Below, in pieces: positions 35,610 to 43,543 of a DNA stretch of 64,000 nucleotides. Both the position numbers and the translations under genes were made by a program. How positions within the stretch are numbered: the stretch's first letter is position 1; each line of letters opens with the position of its first letter. The stretch is from contig JALNZU010000016.1 in assembly GCA_023229245.1 (NCBI GenBank), positions 13,387 through 77,386 of the forward strand, read 5' to 3'. This stretch comes from Bacteroidales bacterium (GTDB taxonomy: Bacteria; Bacteroidota; Bacteroidia; Bacteroidales; F082). Under the pieces are notes generated by a model. The model was given only the letters and a program-made list of their open reading frames with translations, was not told the DNA's origin and did not search any database.

Positions 35610-36955
35610 ATCCTTCGAATATTTTTGCTGAAAAAATCGCATTGCCTTTAGGTGATCTATTTATGAAGCAGTCAGTAGCTTCTAGCCTGAAATTTTTAAT
35701 GTTAAGTCAATGGTGGTCTAAAGACCAGTTAGTTAATTATCAAAATTTAAAGCTTAAAGAATTAGTTAAGCATGCCTATCGAAATGTTCCTTATTACAAA
35801 GACCTTTTCTATAAAAATGATATTAGCCCTGACGAAATAAAATGCAAGGAAGACCTTAAAAAAATACCAATTTTAACAAAAGAAATAATTAGAAAAAATA
35901 TTAAAAGCGGAGATTTAATCGCTAAAAATATTCGCAATAATAAATTAGTTCATGCAAGCTCTTCGGGTTCGACTGGTGAGCCTTTAAAGTATTACACAAC
36001 GAATTACGCTTATGGATTTAACTTAGCCTGCGCTATCAGAGCTTGGTATTGGATGGGATATCAATTAGGCGATAGATACGTTAAAATAAGTCAATATGAC
36101 AGATCAAAAACAAAACAAATCCAAGATTTTCTAAACAATAGTAAGTATCTGCCAGCTAAAGAGCTAAATGAAGAATACTTTAAATTAATCGTTAAATCAA
36201 TAAATTCTTATAAACCGAAAATTATACGGGGTTATCCAGATCAAATGCTTTTTCTTTCTAATTATATAAAGGCAAATAATCTTGATGTATACACCCCACA
36301 TGCTCTGACAACTACAGGAAGCACTTTACGTAAGAGTACAAGAGACCGTATTGAATCAGTTTTTGGTGTACCTATTTACGATGCCTATAGATGCGAGGGA
36401 GGGGCAAATGTATCTCAATGTGAAAATCGTGAATCCTTTCACTCATCAGTTGAATATGCAATCACCGAGATTACCTCTAAAGGAAAAGAAGTGAATTATG
36501 GAGAAAAGGGGTATTTGATTACCACAGATTTGCAAAATCTTGCAGTTCCTTTTATCAGGTATGACACGCAGGATATTGTCACAAAAGGTACTGAAGAATG
36601 TAGTTGCGGTAGAAATCTTATGACTATATCTAAAATCGACGGAAGAGATAGTGACTTTTTGATAACACCAAGTGGAAAGTTTCTTATAGATGTACAATTT
36701 GATGGATGGTTTCCTGAAGTAGCTTCAGTAGATCAATACCAAATTTATCAAAAATACCGCGACCTAATAATCATACGTCTGGTTGTTAATGAAATATTTG
36801 ATAAAAAAGAGGAAAATAGAATATTAAGTTACTGGCAAAAATACATAGGTTTGGATACAAAAGTTGAAATAGAAATTTTGAAGGATATCCCTCTCACAAA
36901 GTCTGGTAAAAGGAGATATTTAATAAGAGATAAGTCGATTATTCTACCATTCTAA
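35606..36955 (+). CDS. PaaK/CapK-like adenylate-forming ligase
   Basis: A 449-residue member of the phenylacetate-CoA ligase/CapK family. The phosphate-binding loop is ASSSGSTGEPLKYYTT, followed by IYDAYRCEGGANVSQC, the C-terminal hinge region RYDTQDIV, a CSCGR zinc-like motif and the closing IPLTKSGKRRYLI with the catalytic-type lysine. In polysaccharide clusters such enzymes probably activate a carboxylic acid for attachment to the glycan. The substrate cannot be read from sequence. Confidence 0.85.
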   Translation: MNPSNIFAEKIALPLGDLFMKQSVASSLKFLMLSQWWSKDQLVNYQNLKLKELVKHAYRNVPYYKDLFYKNDISPDEIKCKEDLKKIPILTKEIIRKNIKSGDLIAKNIRNNKLVHASSSGSTGEPLKYYTTNYAYGFNLACAIRAWYWMGYQLGDRYVKISQYDRSKTKQIQDFLNNSKYLPAKELNEEYFKLIVKSINSYKPKIIRGYPDQMLFLSNYIKANNLDVYTPHALTTTGSTLRKSTRDRIESVFGVPIYDAYRCEGGANVSQCENRESFHSSVEYAITEITSKGKEVNYGEKGYLITTDLQNLAVPFIRYDTQDIVTKGTEECSCGRNLMTISKIDGRDSDFLITPSGKFLIDVQFDGWFPEVASVDQYQIYQKYRDLIIIRLVVNEIFDKKEENRILSYWQKYIGLDTKVEIEILKDIPLTKSGKRRYLIRDKSIILPF

Positions 36956-36956
36956 G

Positions 36957-38051
36957 ATGAAGAAAAAAAAGATTGCTGTATTAGGCGCAAAAGGGTTTCC
37001 GGCATGGGGTGGTGCGGCAAGGGCTAATGAAGCAATATTTACCTATTTAAGCGGTGAATATGACATAACAGTATATGCAATAAGTTCTCATGCTTCATTA
37101 AATGAATATCAAGGTCTAAAACAAATAATATTCAAATCCTATAAAAGTAAAAAAATCTCAACATTTCTATATTATGTAAAGTCAATGCTACATGCTTTAT
37201 TTTTAGGAAGATATGATCTAATTCATGTAAATCATTTAGCTGCTGGTTTTTTGATTCCTTTCTTAAGATTACGTTATCCGGTTATTCTTAATGTTAGAGG
37301 AATGAATTATAAAGGAGATAATAAATGGAATAGTCTAGATACTTGTTTTTTTAAAATTTTTCAATGGTCAGGCTTGGCGTTTTCCAATGTAATAATAACT
37401 GTTGAAAAGGGGAGCATAGATAAACTTAAAGGTAAATGTAACAGGAAGGTCATCTTCATACCAAATGGTGTTGAGTTTAATGAAAATAATGAATTACATA
37501 GCCTTGAAGAGGAATTTGATATTACATTCTCAGCTGCCCGAATTATTTATCTTAAAGGATTACATTTATTATTAGATGCTTTAAATAGTATTAGATTTAA
37601 AGGTAAAGTTCAAATAATTGGCGATCTTGATCAAGTTGCAGATTATAAGCGTCAAATAATTAAGAAGTCTGAAAACTTAAATTGTAGTTTTATTGGTTTA
37701 GTTAAAAGTAAGGAAGAATTGTTTTATAGAATTTCTAAATCAAAGGTATTTGTTTTTCCGTCCTATAGTGAAGGAATGTCAAATATGTTACTTGAAGCTG
37801 CTTCTTTAAAAGTTCCAATAATTGCCAGTGATATTCCCCAGAATATAGATATCTTTAATGATGACGAAGTTTTGTTTTTTAAACTTCCAGATGTTGAAGA
37901 TTTATCAGAGAAGCTTGCGTTCTCACTTATGCATGAAGAATCTATGCAAGAAATGGCTGAAAAGGCGTTTAAGCATTTACAAAGAGAGTATGATTGGAAC
38001 TTAATATCAGAAAAATATAAAGAAGTATATTTAGCAATGTTAAAGAAGTAA
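36957..38051 (+). CDS. Glycosyltransferase family 4 protein
   Basis: A 364-residue GT-B enzyme. N-terminal VLGAKGFPAWGGAARANEAI is the glycine-rich acceptor-domain loop, VIFIPNGVEFN marks the linker, and VFVFPSYSEGMSNMLLEAASLKVPIIASDIP holds the donor-site glutamate motif. It is the last gene of the AT-rich assembly block and starts one base after the preceding stop codon. Confidence 0.88.
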   Translation: MKKKKIAVLGAKGFPAWGGAARANEAIFTYLSGEYDITVYAISSHASLNEYQGLKQIIFKSYKSKKISTFLYYVKSMLHALFLGRYDLIHVNHLAAGFLIPFLRLRYPVILNVRGMNYKGDNKWNSLDTCFFKIFQWSGLAFSNVIITVEKGSIDKLKGKCNRKVIFIPNGVEFNENNELHSLEEEFDITFSAARIIYLKGLHLLLDALNSIRFKGKVQIIGDLDQVADYKRQIIKKSENLNCSFIGLVKSKEELFYRISKSKVFVFPSYSEGMSNMLLEAASLKVPIIASDIPQNIDIFNDDEVLFFKLPDVEDLSEKLAFSLMHEESMQEMAEKAFKHLQREYDWNLISEKYKEVYLAMLKK

Positions 38052-38157
38052 TCGAGTACAAAGCTAGATAGTTTTATATAAAATTCTAATTATTTTCTAA
38101 AGAAGATATAAGCTTGTATAATAATACTTTACAGTGTATGTTTTAAAGTAAACGATA

Positions 38158-38970
38158 ATGGATTTTACTTTTACCATCTATAAACAACTCCTGCTCACCC
38201 TACAGATGCAGGATTTTTTATTTATAACGGTTTCGGAACTCTTTGAGAAGGTATATGGTTCTATTTACCACAGTCCTGATATATATCAAAATAAGTTCAT
38301 CATCCTTCGTCACGACGTGGAGGCACGATATGAGAATGCGTTACGTATGGCACTTATAGAGCATGATTTAGGTATTTCAGCCAGCTATTATTTTCGGTTC
38401 AGTAATAAATTCAGCAATGAAGTTTTGATCGGTGAAGTTGCTTCTTTGGGACATGAAATCGGGTATCATTACGATGATTTATCAGCATGCCGTGGCAACC
38501 ACGAAAAGGCGATGGAGCGGTTTCAGGCTAACCTTGCGTATCTGCGTCAGTTTGCACCGGTAACCACCATCACCATGGAGGGTGCGCCACTCTCGAGATT
38601 CGACAACCGCGATCTATGGAAAAGCTACGACTATCGGAAGTTAGGTATAGTTGCAGAACCCTATTTTGATATGGGTTTCAATAAAATTTTTTATCTGACT
38701 GATACGGGTCGTCGTTGGGATGGTCACTTATATAATGTCCGCGACAAGGCCACTGCTGATAATCCTATAACTAATCCTGAGTTCCTCCGGCTAAGGTTTC
38801 ACTCTACCGCAGATATTATCCAAGCTGTTGGAGACGGCAACTTTCCTAAACAAGCCATGCTCAACTTTCATCCTCAGCGATGGAACAGCAACCCATTACC
38901 ATGGTTAAAGGAGTTGGTCTGGCAAAATATAAAGAATCAGGTGAAGAGAGTGATTGTAAAGATGAGGTGA
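38158..38970 (+). CDS. NodB-like polysaccharide deacetylase family protein
   Basis: A 270-residue NodB-fold protein. FIILRHDVEARYENAL carries the catalytic/metal Asp, LGHEIGYHYDDLS supplies the metal-binding His, and the C-terminal AMLNFHPQRWNSNPLPWLKEL the final His. It is less AT-rich than the cluster before it and separated by 106 bp, so it may belong to the backbone rather than the imported block. Deacetylation of the glycan or an undecaprenyl-linked intermediate is plausible. Confidence 0.78.
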   Translation: MDFTFTIYKQLLLTLQMQDFLFITVSELFEKVYGSIYHSPDIYQNKFIILRHDVEARYENALRMALIEHDLGISASYYFRFSNKFSNEVLIGEVASLGHEIGYHYDDLSACRGNHEKAMERFQANLAYLRQFAPVTTITMEGAPLSRFDNRDLWKSYDYRKLGIVAEPYFDMGFNKIFYLTDTGRRWDGHLYNVRDKATADNPITNPEFLRLRFHSTADIIQAVGDGNFPKQAMLNFHPQRWNSNPLPWLKELVWQNIKNQVKRVIVKMR

Positions 38971-39186
38971 TTATCTTCACTATAGTTGCCGGAGGGAGGC
39001 CTGTCATTTCAGACATGTTATCAATTGTTTTGACGATGTCAGAGCCTGTTCCGGCTTATCGGAATACTTCGTAGGCTGATAAGTCGTTGCTTTTACAGAA
39101 CCTAGTAGCGTCAAAAAACCTGCTTGTCCCTACTTGGCAGGGAACAGTGTCGTTAGAGTGGTTGTCTGTAAGAAATAGCAGAAAAG

Positions 39187-39219
39187 TTTGATTTTACTTA
39201 GAGAAACAGCTTATCTTTG
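39187..39219 (+). promoter_or_regulatory. Promoter for the 39246 ATPase
   Basis: TTTG (39187-39190), a 21-bp spacer and TATCTTTG (39212-39219) match the Bacteroidota -33/-7 consensus. The -7 box overlaps a potential GTG start at 39219, so the ATG at 39246 is the credible start codon. Confidence 0.65.
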
Positions 39220-39245
39220 TGCAAATTGAAAATGTTATTTACAAA

Positions 39246-40427
39246 ATGCATGAATTAGTTATTCGCAATGCTCAAAACTTGCTGATGGAACATCTTTCCA
39301 TATTTCCTGCCGTTGCTATTTTGGGCCCGCGGCAATGCGGAAAATCTACCTTAGCACGTATGGTTTCCGGGCACCTTCCTAATTTTTTATACCTCGATTT
39401 ACAGGATAGGGTTGATTTGGCCAAACTCAACGAACCCGAACTTTTTTTTCAGTATAACAGGCACAGCACCATCTGTTTAGATGAGGTGCAGCAGCTGCCT
39501 GATATTTTTTCGGTTTTGCGCAGCGAAATAGATAAGGACCGCAGAAAGGGCAGGTTTATTCTGCTGGGGTCTGCCTCGCGCGAACTTATTCAAAAATCAT
39601 CCGAAACCCTTGCAGGAAGAATAGGGTATATTGAGCTGACTCCCTTTATATCAGATGAGTTGGATGCAGAGAACCTGTTTGATCTTAAAAAGTACTGGTA
39701 CAGGGGAGGCTATCCCGAAAGCTATCTGACTCAGAATGATTATACATCTGCGTTGTGGCGTGAAAATTTTATCAGAACTTATGTAGAGAGAGATATTCCA
39801 CAGTTAGGTTTTAATATTTCAGCAAAACTGCTTACCCGGATGCTAATCATGACAGCCCATGGTCATGGACAAATATTTAATGCGTCCGGCATTGGGCAGT
39901 CGTTGGGGGTTACCCATCCAACAGTGAAACGATACCTTGATATATTTGAACAGACATTTTTTTTAAGAGTGCTGCCACCCTTTGAGAAGAATACAAGAAA
40001 ACGGCTGGTAAAGTCGCCCAAAGTATATGTCAGGGATAGCGGACTGCTTCACCAATTATTGCAAATAAGTGATTTTAATGCACTTATGGGGCATCCTGTT
40101 TATGGAAGTTCATGGGAGGGAATGGTGATTGAAAATATTTGTTCATCGTTACCTATGGCAAGGTTCTCTTTTTATCGCAGTGCCGTAGGTGAAGAGATAG
40201 ATTTGATAGTTGAGGCGAAGGGAAAACTTCTAGCTGTTGAGTGCAAGGCTTCACCTGCTCCGCAGCTGACAAAAGAGTTTTTGAAAGCATTAGAGTTTAT
40301 TAAACCTCACAAGTGCTTTGTGGTTGCTCCGGTAACCAGGCCATATACATTGCACAAAGAGGTGCAGGTTTGTGGAATTAATCATATAGTAAGAGAGCTA
40401 CGCTCTGCACTGAATTCAGACAATTAA
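39246..40427 (+). CDS. AAA_14/DUF4143 family ATPase
   Basis: A 393-residue P-loop ATPase. Walker A GPRQCGKS (27-34), Walker B TICLDEVQ, sensor motif FILLGSASRE. A winged-helix-like segment (ASGIGQSLGVTHPTVKRYLDIF) follows, then a C-terminal PD-(D/E)XK-like core EEIDLIVEAKGKLLAVECKAS with D and ExK preserved. It belongs to a different subfamily from the 3791 copy (GPRQ rather than GIRR) and resembles the copy at 43544. Start chosen because the -7 box covers the earlier GTG. It is intact and has its own promoter. Confidence 0.87.
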   Translation: MHELVIRNAQNLLMEHLSIFPAVAILGPRQCGKSTLARMVSGHLPNFLYLDLQDRVDLAKLNEPELFFQYNRHSTICLDEVQQLPDIFSVLRSEIDKDRRKGRFILLGSASRELIQKSSETLAGRIGYIELTPFISDELDAENLFDLKKYWYRGGYPESYLTQNDYTSALWRENFIRTYVERDIPQLGFNISAKLLTRMLIMTAHGHGQIFNASGIGQSLGVTHPTVKRYLDIFEQTFFLRVLPPFEKNTRKRLVKSPKVYVRDSGLLHQLLQISDFNALMGHPVYGSSWEGMVIENICSSLPMARFSFYRSAVGEEIDLIVEAKGKLLAVECKASPAPQLTKEFLKALEFIKPHKCFVVAPVTRPYTLHKEVQVCGINHIVRELRSALNSDN

Positions 40428-40758
40428 GTCAAACTCCGCGTTTTATTGACGAGTGGCAATTAGCCCCAACGTTATGGAACGCCTTACGGCATGAAATTGA
40501 CAGACGGCAGGCAACCGCTCAATTTATTTTGGCAGGCTCAGCAATGCCGGCCGATGATATTACACAACACACAGGTGCCAGACGAATTGGACGTTCCTAT
40601 GACATTGTTTGAAAGCGGTAATTCAACTAAACAGGTAAACTTCAGAAAGTTATTTGCCGATGATTTCTTTACTGTCGCTGGTTTTGGAGGATTGAGTGTA
40701 GAGCAGTACCTACAAAAAATTATTGTTGGTAGTTTCCCAAATCTCATCAATAAAACCA
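40428..40758 (+). pseudogene. Internal fragment of a DUF4143 ATPase (46867-like subfamily)
   Basis: Immediately after the preceding stop codon a frame encodes TPRFIDEWQLAPTLWNALRH then AQFILAGSA, matching residues 68-103 of the ATPase at 46867. Near 40595 a one-base shift moves the homology to another frame (PMTLFESGNSTKQVNF, then GFGGLSVEQYLQKIIVGSFP). The Walker A part and the C-terminal half are absent. It is a truncated, frameshifted relic abutting an intact ATPase. Confidence 0.85.
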
Positions 40759-40774
40759 AAATTCCGCGCCCATC

Positions 40775-40965
40775 TGCGTCCTCAGCAATACAAAAACCCT
40801 CCGCGTCTCCCGATAGCTATCGGGACGGTTAAAAACCAAAAATCAGCGGGCATCTGCGTCCCGATCCCGATCCCGATTGCTATCGGGATCGGGATCGGGA
40901 CTGCGGGAAACATCAACTACAAATCTGCGGACATCCGCGCAATCTGCGGGAAACCACTATAAAAA
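40775..40965. repeat. Palindrome repeat cluster with hexamer expansion
   Basis: Phrases 'CATCTGCGTCC', 'CCTCCGCGTCTC', 'AATCAGCGGGCATCTGCG' with palindromes CCCGATAGCTATCGGG (about 40809) and an expanded form at about 40860-40899 having three CCCGAT units on the left and three ATCGGG units on the right of a TGCT centre. It separates the ATPase relic from the AbiE-like module. Confidence 0.85.
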
Positions 40966-41003
40966 GATTAAAAGTCTTTACAAGCTATCCCTCTCCTTTA
41001 TCT

Positions 41004-41032
41004 TGTCGCAATTATTTACTAAATTTGCGACA
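41004..41032 (+). promoter_or_regulatory. Operator-like inverted repeat over the AbiE-module promoter
   Basis: TGTCGCAA (41004-41011) and TTGCGACA (41025-41032) form a perfect 8-bp inverted repeat with a 13-bp spacer. The -7 box TAAATTTG (41020-41027) lies within it. AbiEi-type antitoxins repress their operon by binding inverted repeats, so this is a good candidate operator for the gene starting at 41050. Confidence 0.65.
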
Positions 41033-41049
41033 TAGCTAAAAAAACAGAA

Positions 41050-41646
41050 ATGTTAAAAAGTATTGAAGCACAAGTATTAGAAAAGATAAAACGCAGTCCA
41101 AAGGGAACACTTTTCTTTGTGGATAGCTTTGCTACTATCACCAACACCAAAGCTATAAATAAAGCATTGGAGCGATTAGTACATTCAGGCGAAATAGAAC
41201 GAATTGCACAAGGTATCTATACTCGTCCTGTCAGCGACAAGTATATTGGAAAAATAGTTCCTGACATTGAAGAAATTGCTATTGCCATAGCAAAAAGAGA
41301 CAGGGCAACCATTATGCCAACCGGTAATTACGCAATGTATAAATTGGGTTTGACAACGCAAGTCCCTCTGAATATTGTTTTTTATTCAGACACTTCTGCG
41401 CGAAAAATTAAAATTGGGAAGCAGATCATTACATTTAAAAAGGCTAGTTCTAAAAATCTGGCTTATGTTGGTAAAATCAGTGCATTAGCTATCCAAGCAT
41501 TACGAACAATAGGCAAAGACCAAGTAAAAGATGAAGAAGTAAAACAGATAAAAAATATTTTAAAAAACGAAAATCCAAAGCACCTGCAACACGATTTGCA
41601 ATTAGCACCTGTTTGGATTAGAAAATTGATTGCAATCAATGAATAA
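41050..41646 (+). CDS. DUF6088/AbiEi-like antitoxin and repressor
   Basis: A 198-residue protein with an N-terminal winged helix (VLEKIKRSPKGTLFFVDSF, then INKALERLVHSGEIERIAQGIYTRP) followed by the alpha/beta domain of DUF6088/AbiEi proteins (TIMPTGNYAMYKLGLTTQVP). In type IV toxin-antitoxin systems it antagonises the nucleotidyltransferase and autorepresses the operon. It overlaps the toxin gene by 8 bp if that starts at ATG 41639. Intact. Confidence 0.85.
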   Translation: MLKSIEAQVLEKIKRSPKGTLFFVDSFATITNTKAINKALERLVHSGEIERIAQGIYTRPVSDKYIGKIVPDIEEIAIAIAKRDRATIMPTGNYAMYKLGLTTQVPLNIVFYSDTSARKIKIGKQIITFKKASSKNLAYVGKISALAIQALRTIGKDQVKDEEVKQIKNILKNENPKHLQHDLQLAPVWIRKLIAINE

Positions 41647-42658
41647 TTTCACACACTTACCAGAGTGGTTTCGATTACCCAATGAAACAAAAATCAGATT
41701 ATTTGGAGAAACAAGTCGGCAAATGGGTTTACCTTCTTCATCGGCAGCAGAAAAGGATTGGTGGGTTGTTCATACGTTGGCGGTAATCTTTTCAATGCGA
41801 TGTGCAAATGCTTTGATCTTTAAAGGTGGAACTTCGTTGAGTAAAGGATGGAAGGTAATACAACGGTTTTCAGAAGATATTGACTTAGCTTTGGATCGAG
41901 AGTTCTTGGGCTTCACAGGCGAATTATCTAAACCAGACATTAAAAAACTAAGAAAAAAATCATTCCACTTCATCACGAATGTTTTTACCGGAGAATTAGA
42001 AAAAAGGTTTACTGAATTAGGTTTTGAAGATTTAACAGTAAAGTATAGAGAAGTTAAAAATCACGATCAAGACCCCATGATAGTTGAAATTTATTACAAC
42101 AAACTAACAGAAAAGGATATTTACTTAAAGCCTGGTATCTTGGTCGAGGTCGGTAGTCGCTCATTGAAAGAACCATTTACGCAGAGAACCTTCGGCACAT
42201 TTGTTTCTGAGATCTACACAGATAATCTATTTACAGACAAGCCCATTACTATTCCTGTAGTGAACCCCGAGCGTACGTTCCTTGAGAAAATTTTTCTATT
42301 ACACGAAGAATTCCAGAAATCACAAGACAAAATACAAGTTAGACGACTAAGCCGACACCTTTACGACATTGAAAAATTAAGCAATACTGAATACGCTGAC
42401 ATTGCTCTGCACGACACAGAACTTTATAATACTATCATAGAACATCGCAGTAAGTTGACAGCTATTTCGGGTATTGATTACACAAAACACAGTCCTGCAA
42501 ATATCAAGTTTATTCCACCTGACACAATAATAAAAAAGTGGGAAGCGGACTATAATGAGATGAAAGACAGCATGATTTACGGACAATCGCTAAATTTTGG
42601 TGAACTCATAAACAGCTTGACTGAATTACAAAACCGGATAAACGCTATCCAACACTAA
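41639..42658 (+). CDS. AbiEii-family nucleotidyltransferase toxin
   Basis: A 339-residue protein from ATG 41639 (ATGAATAA overlap with the antitoxin stop; a TTG three codons earlier is possible). The nucleotidyltransferase motif ALIFKGGTSLSKGWKVIQRFSEDIDLALDRE (about 50-80) has the GGT loop and DxD pair; a further conserved stretch is NPERTFLEKIFLLHEEF. Together with the DUF6088 protein it forms a type IV toxin-antitoxin or abortive-infection module. Full length and apparently intact. Confidence 0.87.
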   Translation: MNNFTHLPEWFRLPNETKIRLFGETSRQMGLPSSSAAEKDWWVVHTLAVIFSMRCANALIFKGGTSLSKGWKVIQRFSEDIDLALDREFLGFTGELSKPDIKKLRKKSFHFITNVFTGELEKRFTELGFEDLTVKYREVKNHDQDPMIVEIYYNKLTEKDIYLKPGILVEVGSRSLKEPFTQRTFGTFVSEIYTDNLFTDKPITIPVVNPERTFLEKIFLLHEEFQKSQDKIQVRRLSRHLYDIEKLSNTEYADIALHDTELYNTIIEHRSKLTAISGIDYTKHSPANIKFIPPDTIIKKWEADYNEMKDSMIYGQSLNFGELINSLTELQNRINAIQH

Positions 42659-42662
42659 AAAA

Positions 42663-42920
42663 GGACAGTATCGGCATCATATTAAAAATGAGAAGTTTTG
42701 GTTGTCAGTATTTGGGGAGTTATCAGATTCAGAATTGTTGTGGACAATGGAGAATAGTAGAATTTTTTTTGTCTCCGGCGATCAAGTAGAGCTAGTAGAT
42801 ATCCCTGTATGTTATACACGCGATATCCAAAACCTTGGCGACACCGATATGGTCATTGTGATGTAGGCTAACGAACCGTTTGACCTTAAGCGTCCGGATA
42901 TTTTTTTCTTAGAGGTATAG
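42663..42920 (+). pseudogene. CapF/WbjC C-terminal cupin remnant
   Basis: A frame of 86 codons from 42663 encodes GQYRHHIKNEKFW, then FFVSGDQVELVDIPVCYTRD, NLGDTDMVIVM and NEPFDLKRPDIFFLEV, matching the C-terminal cupin domain of CapF/WbjC, the reductase of UDP-L-FucNAc synthesis. A TAG at 42864-42866 stands where the family has Trp (VMWVNEPF). The N-terminal SDR domain is absent. The final LEV-stop is in place, so this is a 5'-truncated remnant abutting the AbiEii gene. Confidence 0.82.
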
Positions 42921-43039
42921 TATAGCAGAGGTACAGAAGAAAATAATAGGTCTTTATAGATACACTCTGTTTACCATTTCAGTAAACATGGAGTATTTAT
43001 TTCTCAGAGGAAGAATTAATCAGCGGGAAACAAAAACAC

Positions 43040-43360
43040 ATAAAATCAGCGGGCATCTGCGTCCCGATGGCTATCGGGACGGGAAACATCAACTACAAAT
43101 CCGCGCCCATCTGCGTCCCGATGGCTATCGGGACGGGAAACATCAACTACAAATCCGCGCCCATCTGCGTCCCGATGGCTATCGGGACGGGAAACATCAA
43201 CTACAAATCCGCGCCCATCTGCGTCCCGATGGCTATCGGGACGGGAAACAAAAACACATGAAATCAGCGGACATCTGCGTCCCGATGGCTATCGGGACTG
43301 CGGGAAACAAAAACACATAAAATCTGCGGGTATCCGCGCAATCAGCGGGAAACAACAATC
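43040..43360. repeat. 54-bp tandem array containing the palindrome
   Basis: Four consecutive units begin CTGCGTCCCGATGGCTATCG at 43057, 43111, 43165 and 43219, exactly 54 bp apart, followed by a fifth, diverged start at 43275. Each unit carries the near-palindrome CCCGATGGCTATCGGG plus GGGAAACATCAACTACAAATC. Because 54 is a multiple of three the array stays open as an 18-residue repeat, but I do not regard it as a gene. The stretch 42921-43039 and 43361-43500 holds nothing I recognise. Confidence 0.9.
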
Positions 43361-43508
43361 TGAAAATTTGATTTTATTATTGTTTCAAACAATGAACCAT
43401 ACACCCTTAGCTCTGAAAACAAGAAGCCAAGAGTACTTGTGTGGCAGAATGTAAGGATTTTTTAGTAATAAAATGATGAGATACAGGCAGGCCGATCAGG
43501 TATTTATG

Positions 43509-43529
43509 TATATTTGCAATGTAATTGCA
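43509..43529 (+). promoter_or_regulatory. Promoter -7 box and palindrome for the 43544 ATPase
   Basis: The -7 box TATATTTG (43509-43516) is followed by the perfect inverted repeat TGCAAT-gta-ATTGCA (43515-43529), which would cover the transcription start. A clear -33 is not seen. A TTG at 43514 overlaps the box, so the ATG at 43544 is preferred as start codon. Confidence 0.5.
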
Positions 43530-43543
43530 TATTAACATGGTTT

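Noticed and set aside
38971..39186. Possible decayed gene between the deacetylase and the 39246 ATPase
   Set aside because: Short open stretches on both strands, but none matched a family I recognise, so no feature was called.
40491..40832. 113-codon frame after the 39246 ATPase as a gene
   Set aside because: Only its distal half has homology, and the proximal half of the ATPase relic lies in another frame. It runs into repeat sequence at the end, so it is part of a frameshifted relic.
42988..43320. Frame encoding an 18-residue repeat across the 54-bp array
   Set aside because: It is a by-product of a tandem repeat whose period is divisible by three; no start signal or homologous domain. 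A second frame over the same array is equally open.
43040..43360. CRISPR array
   Set aside because: The repeats include the whole unit with no variable spacers; units are near identical across all 54 bp. No cas genes in the window.
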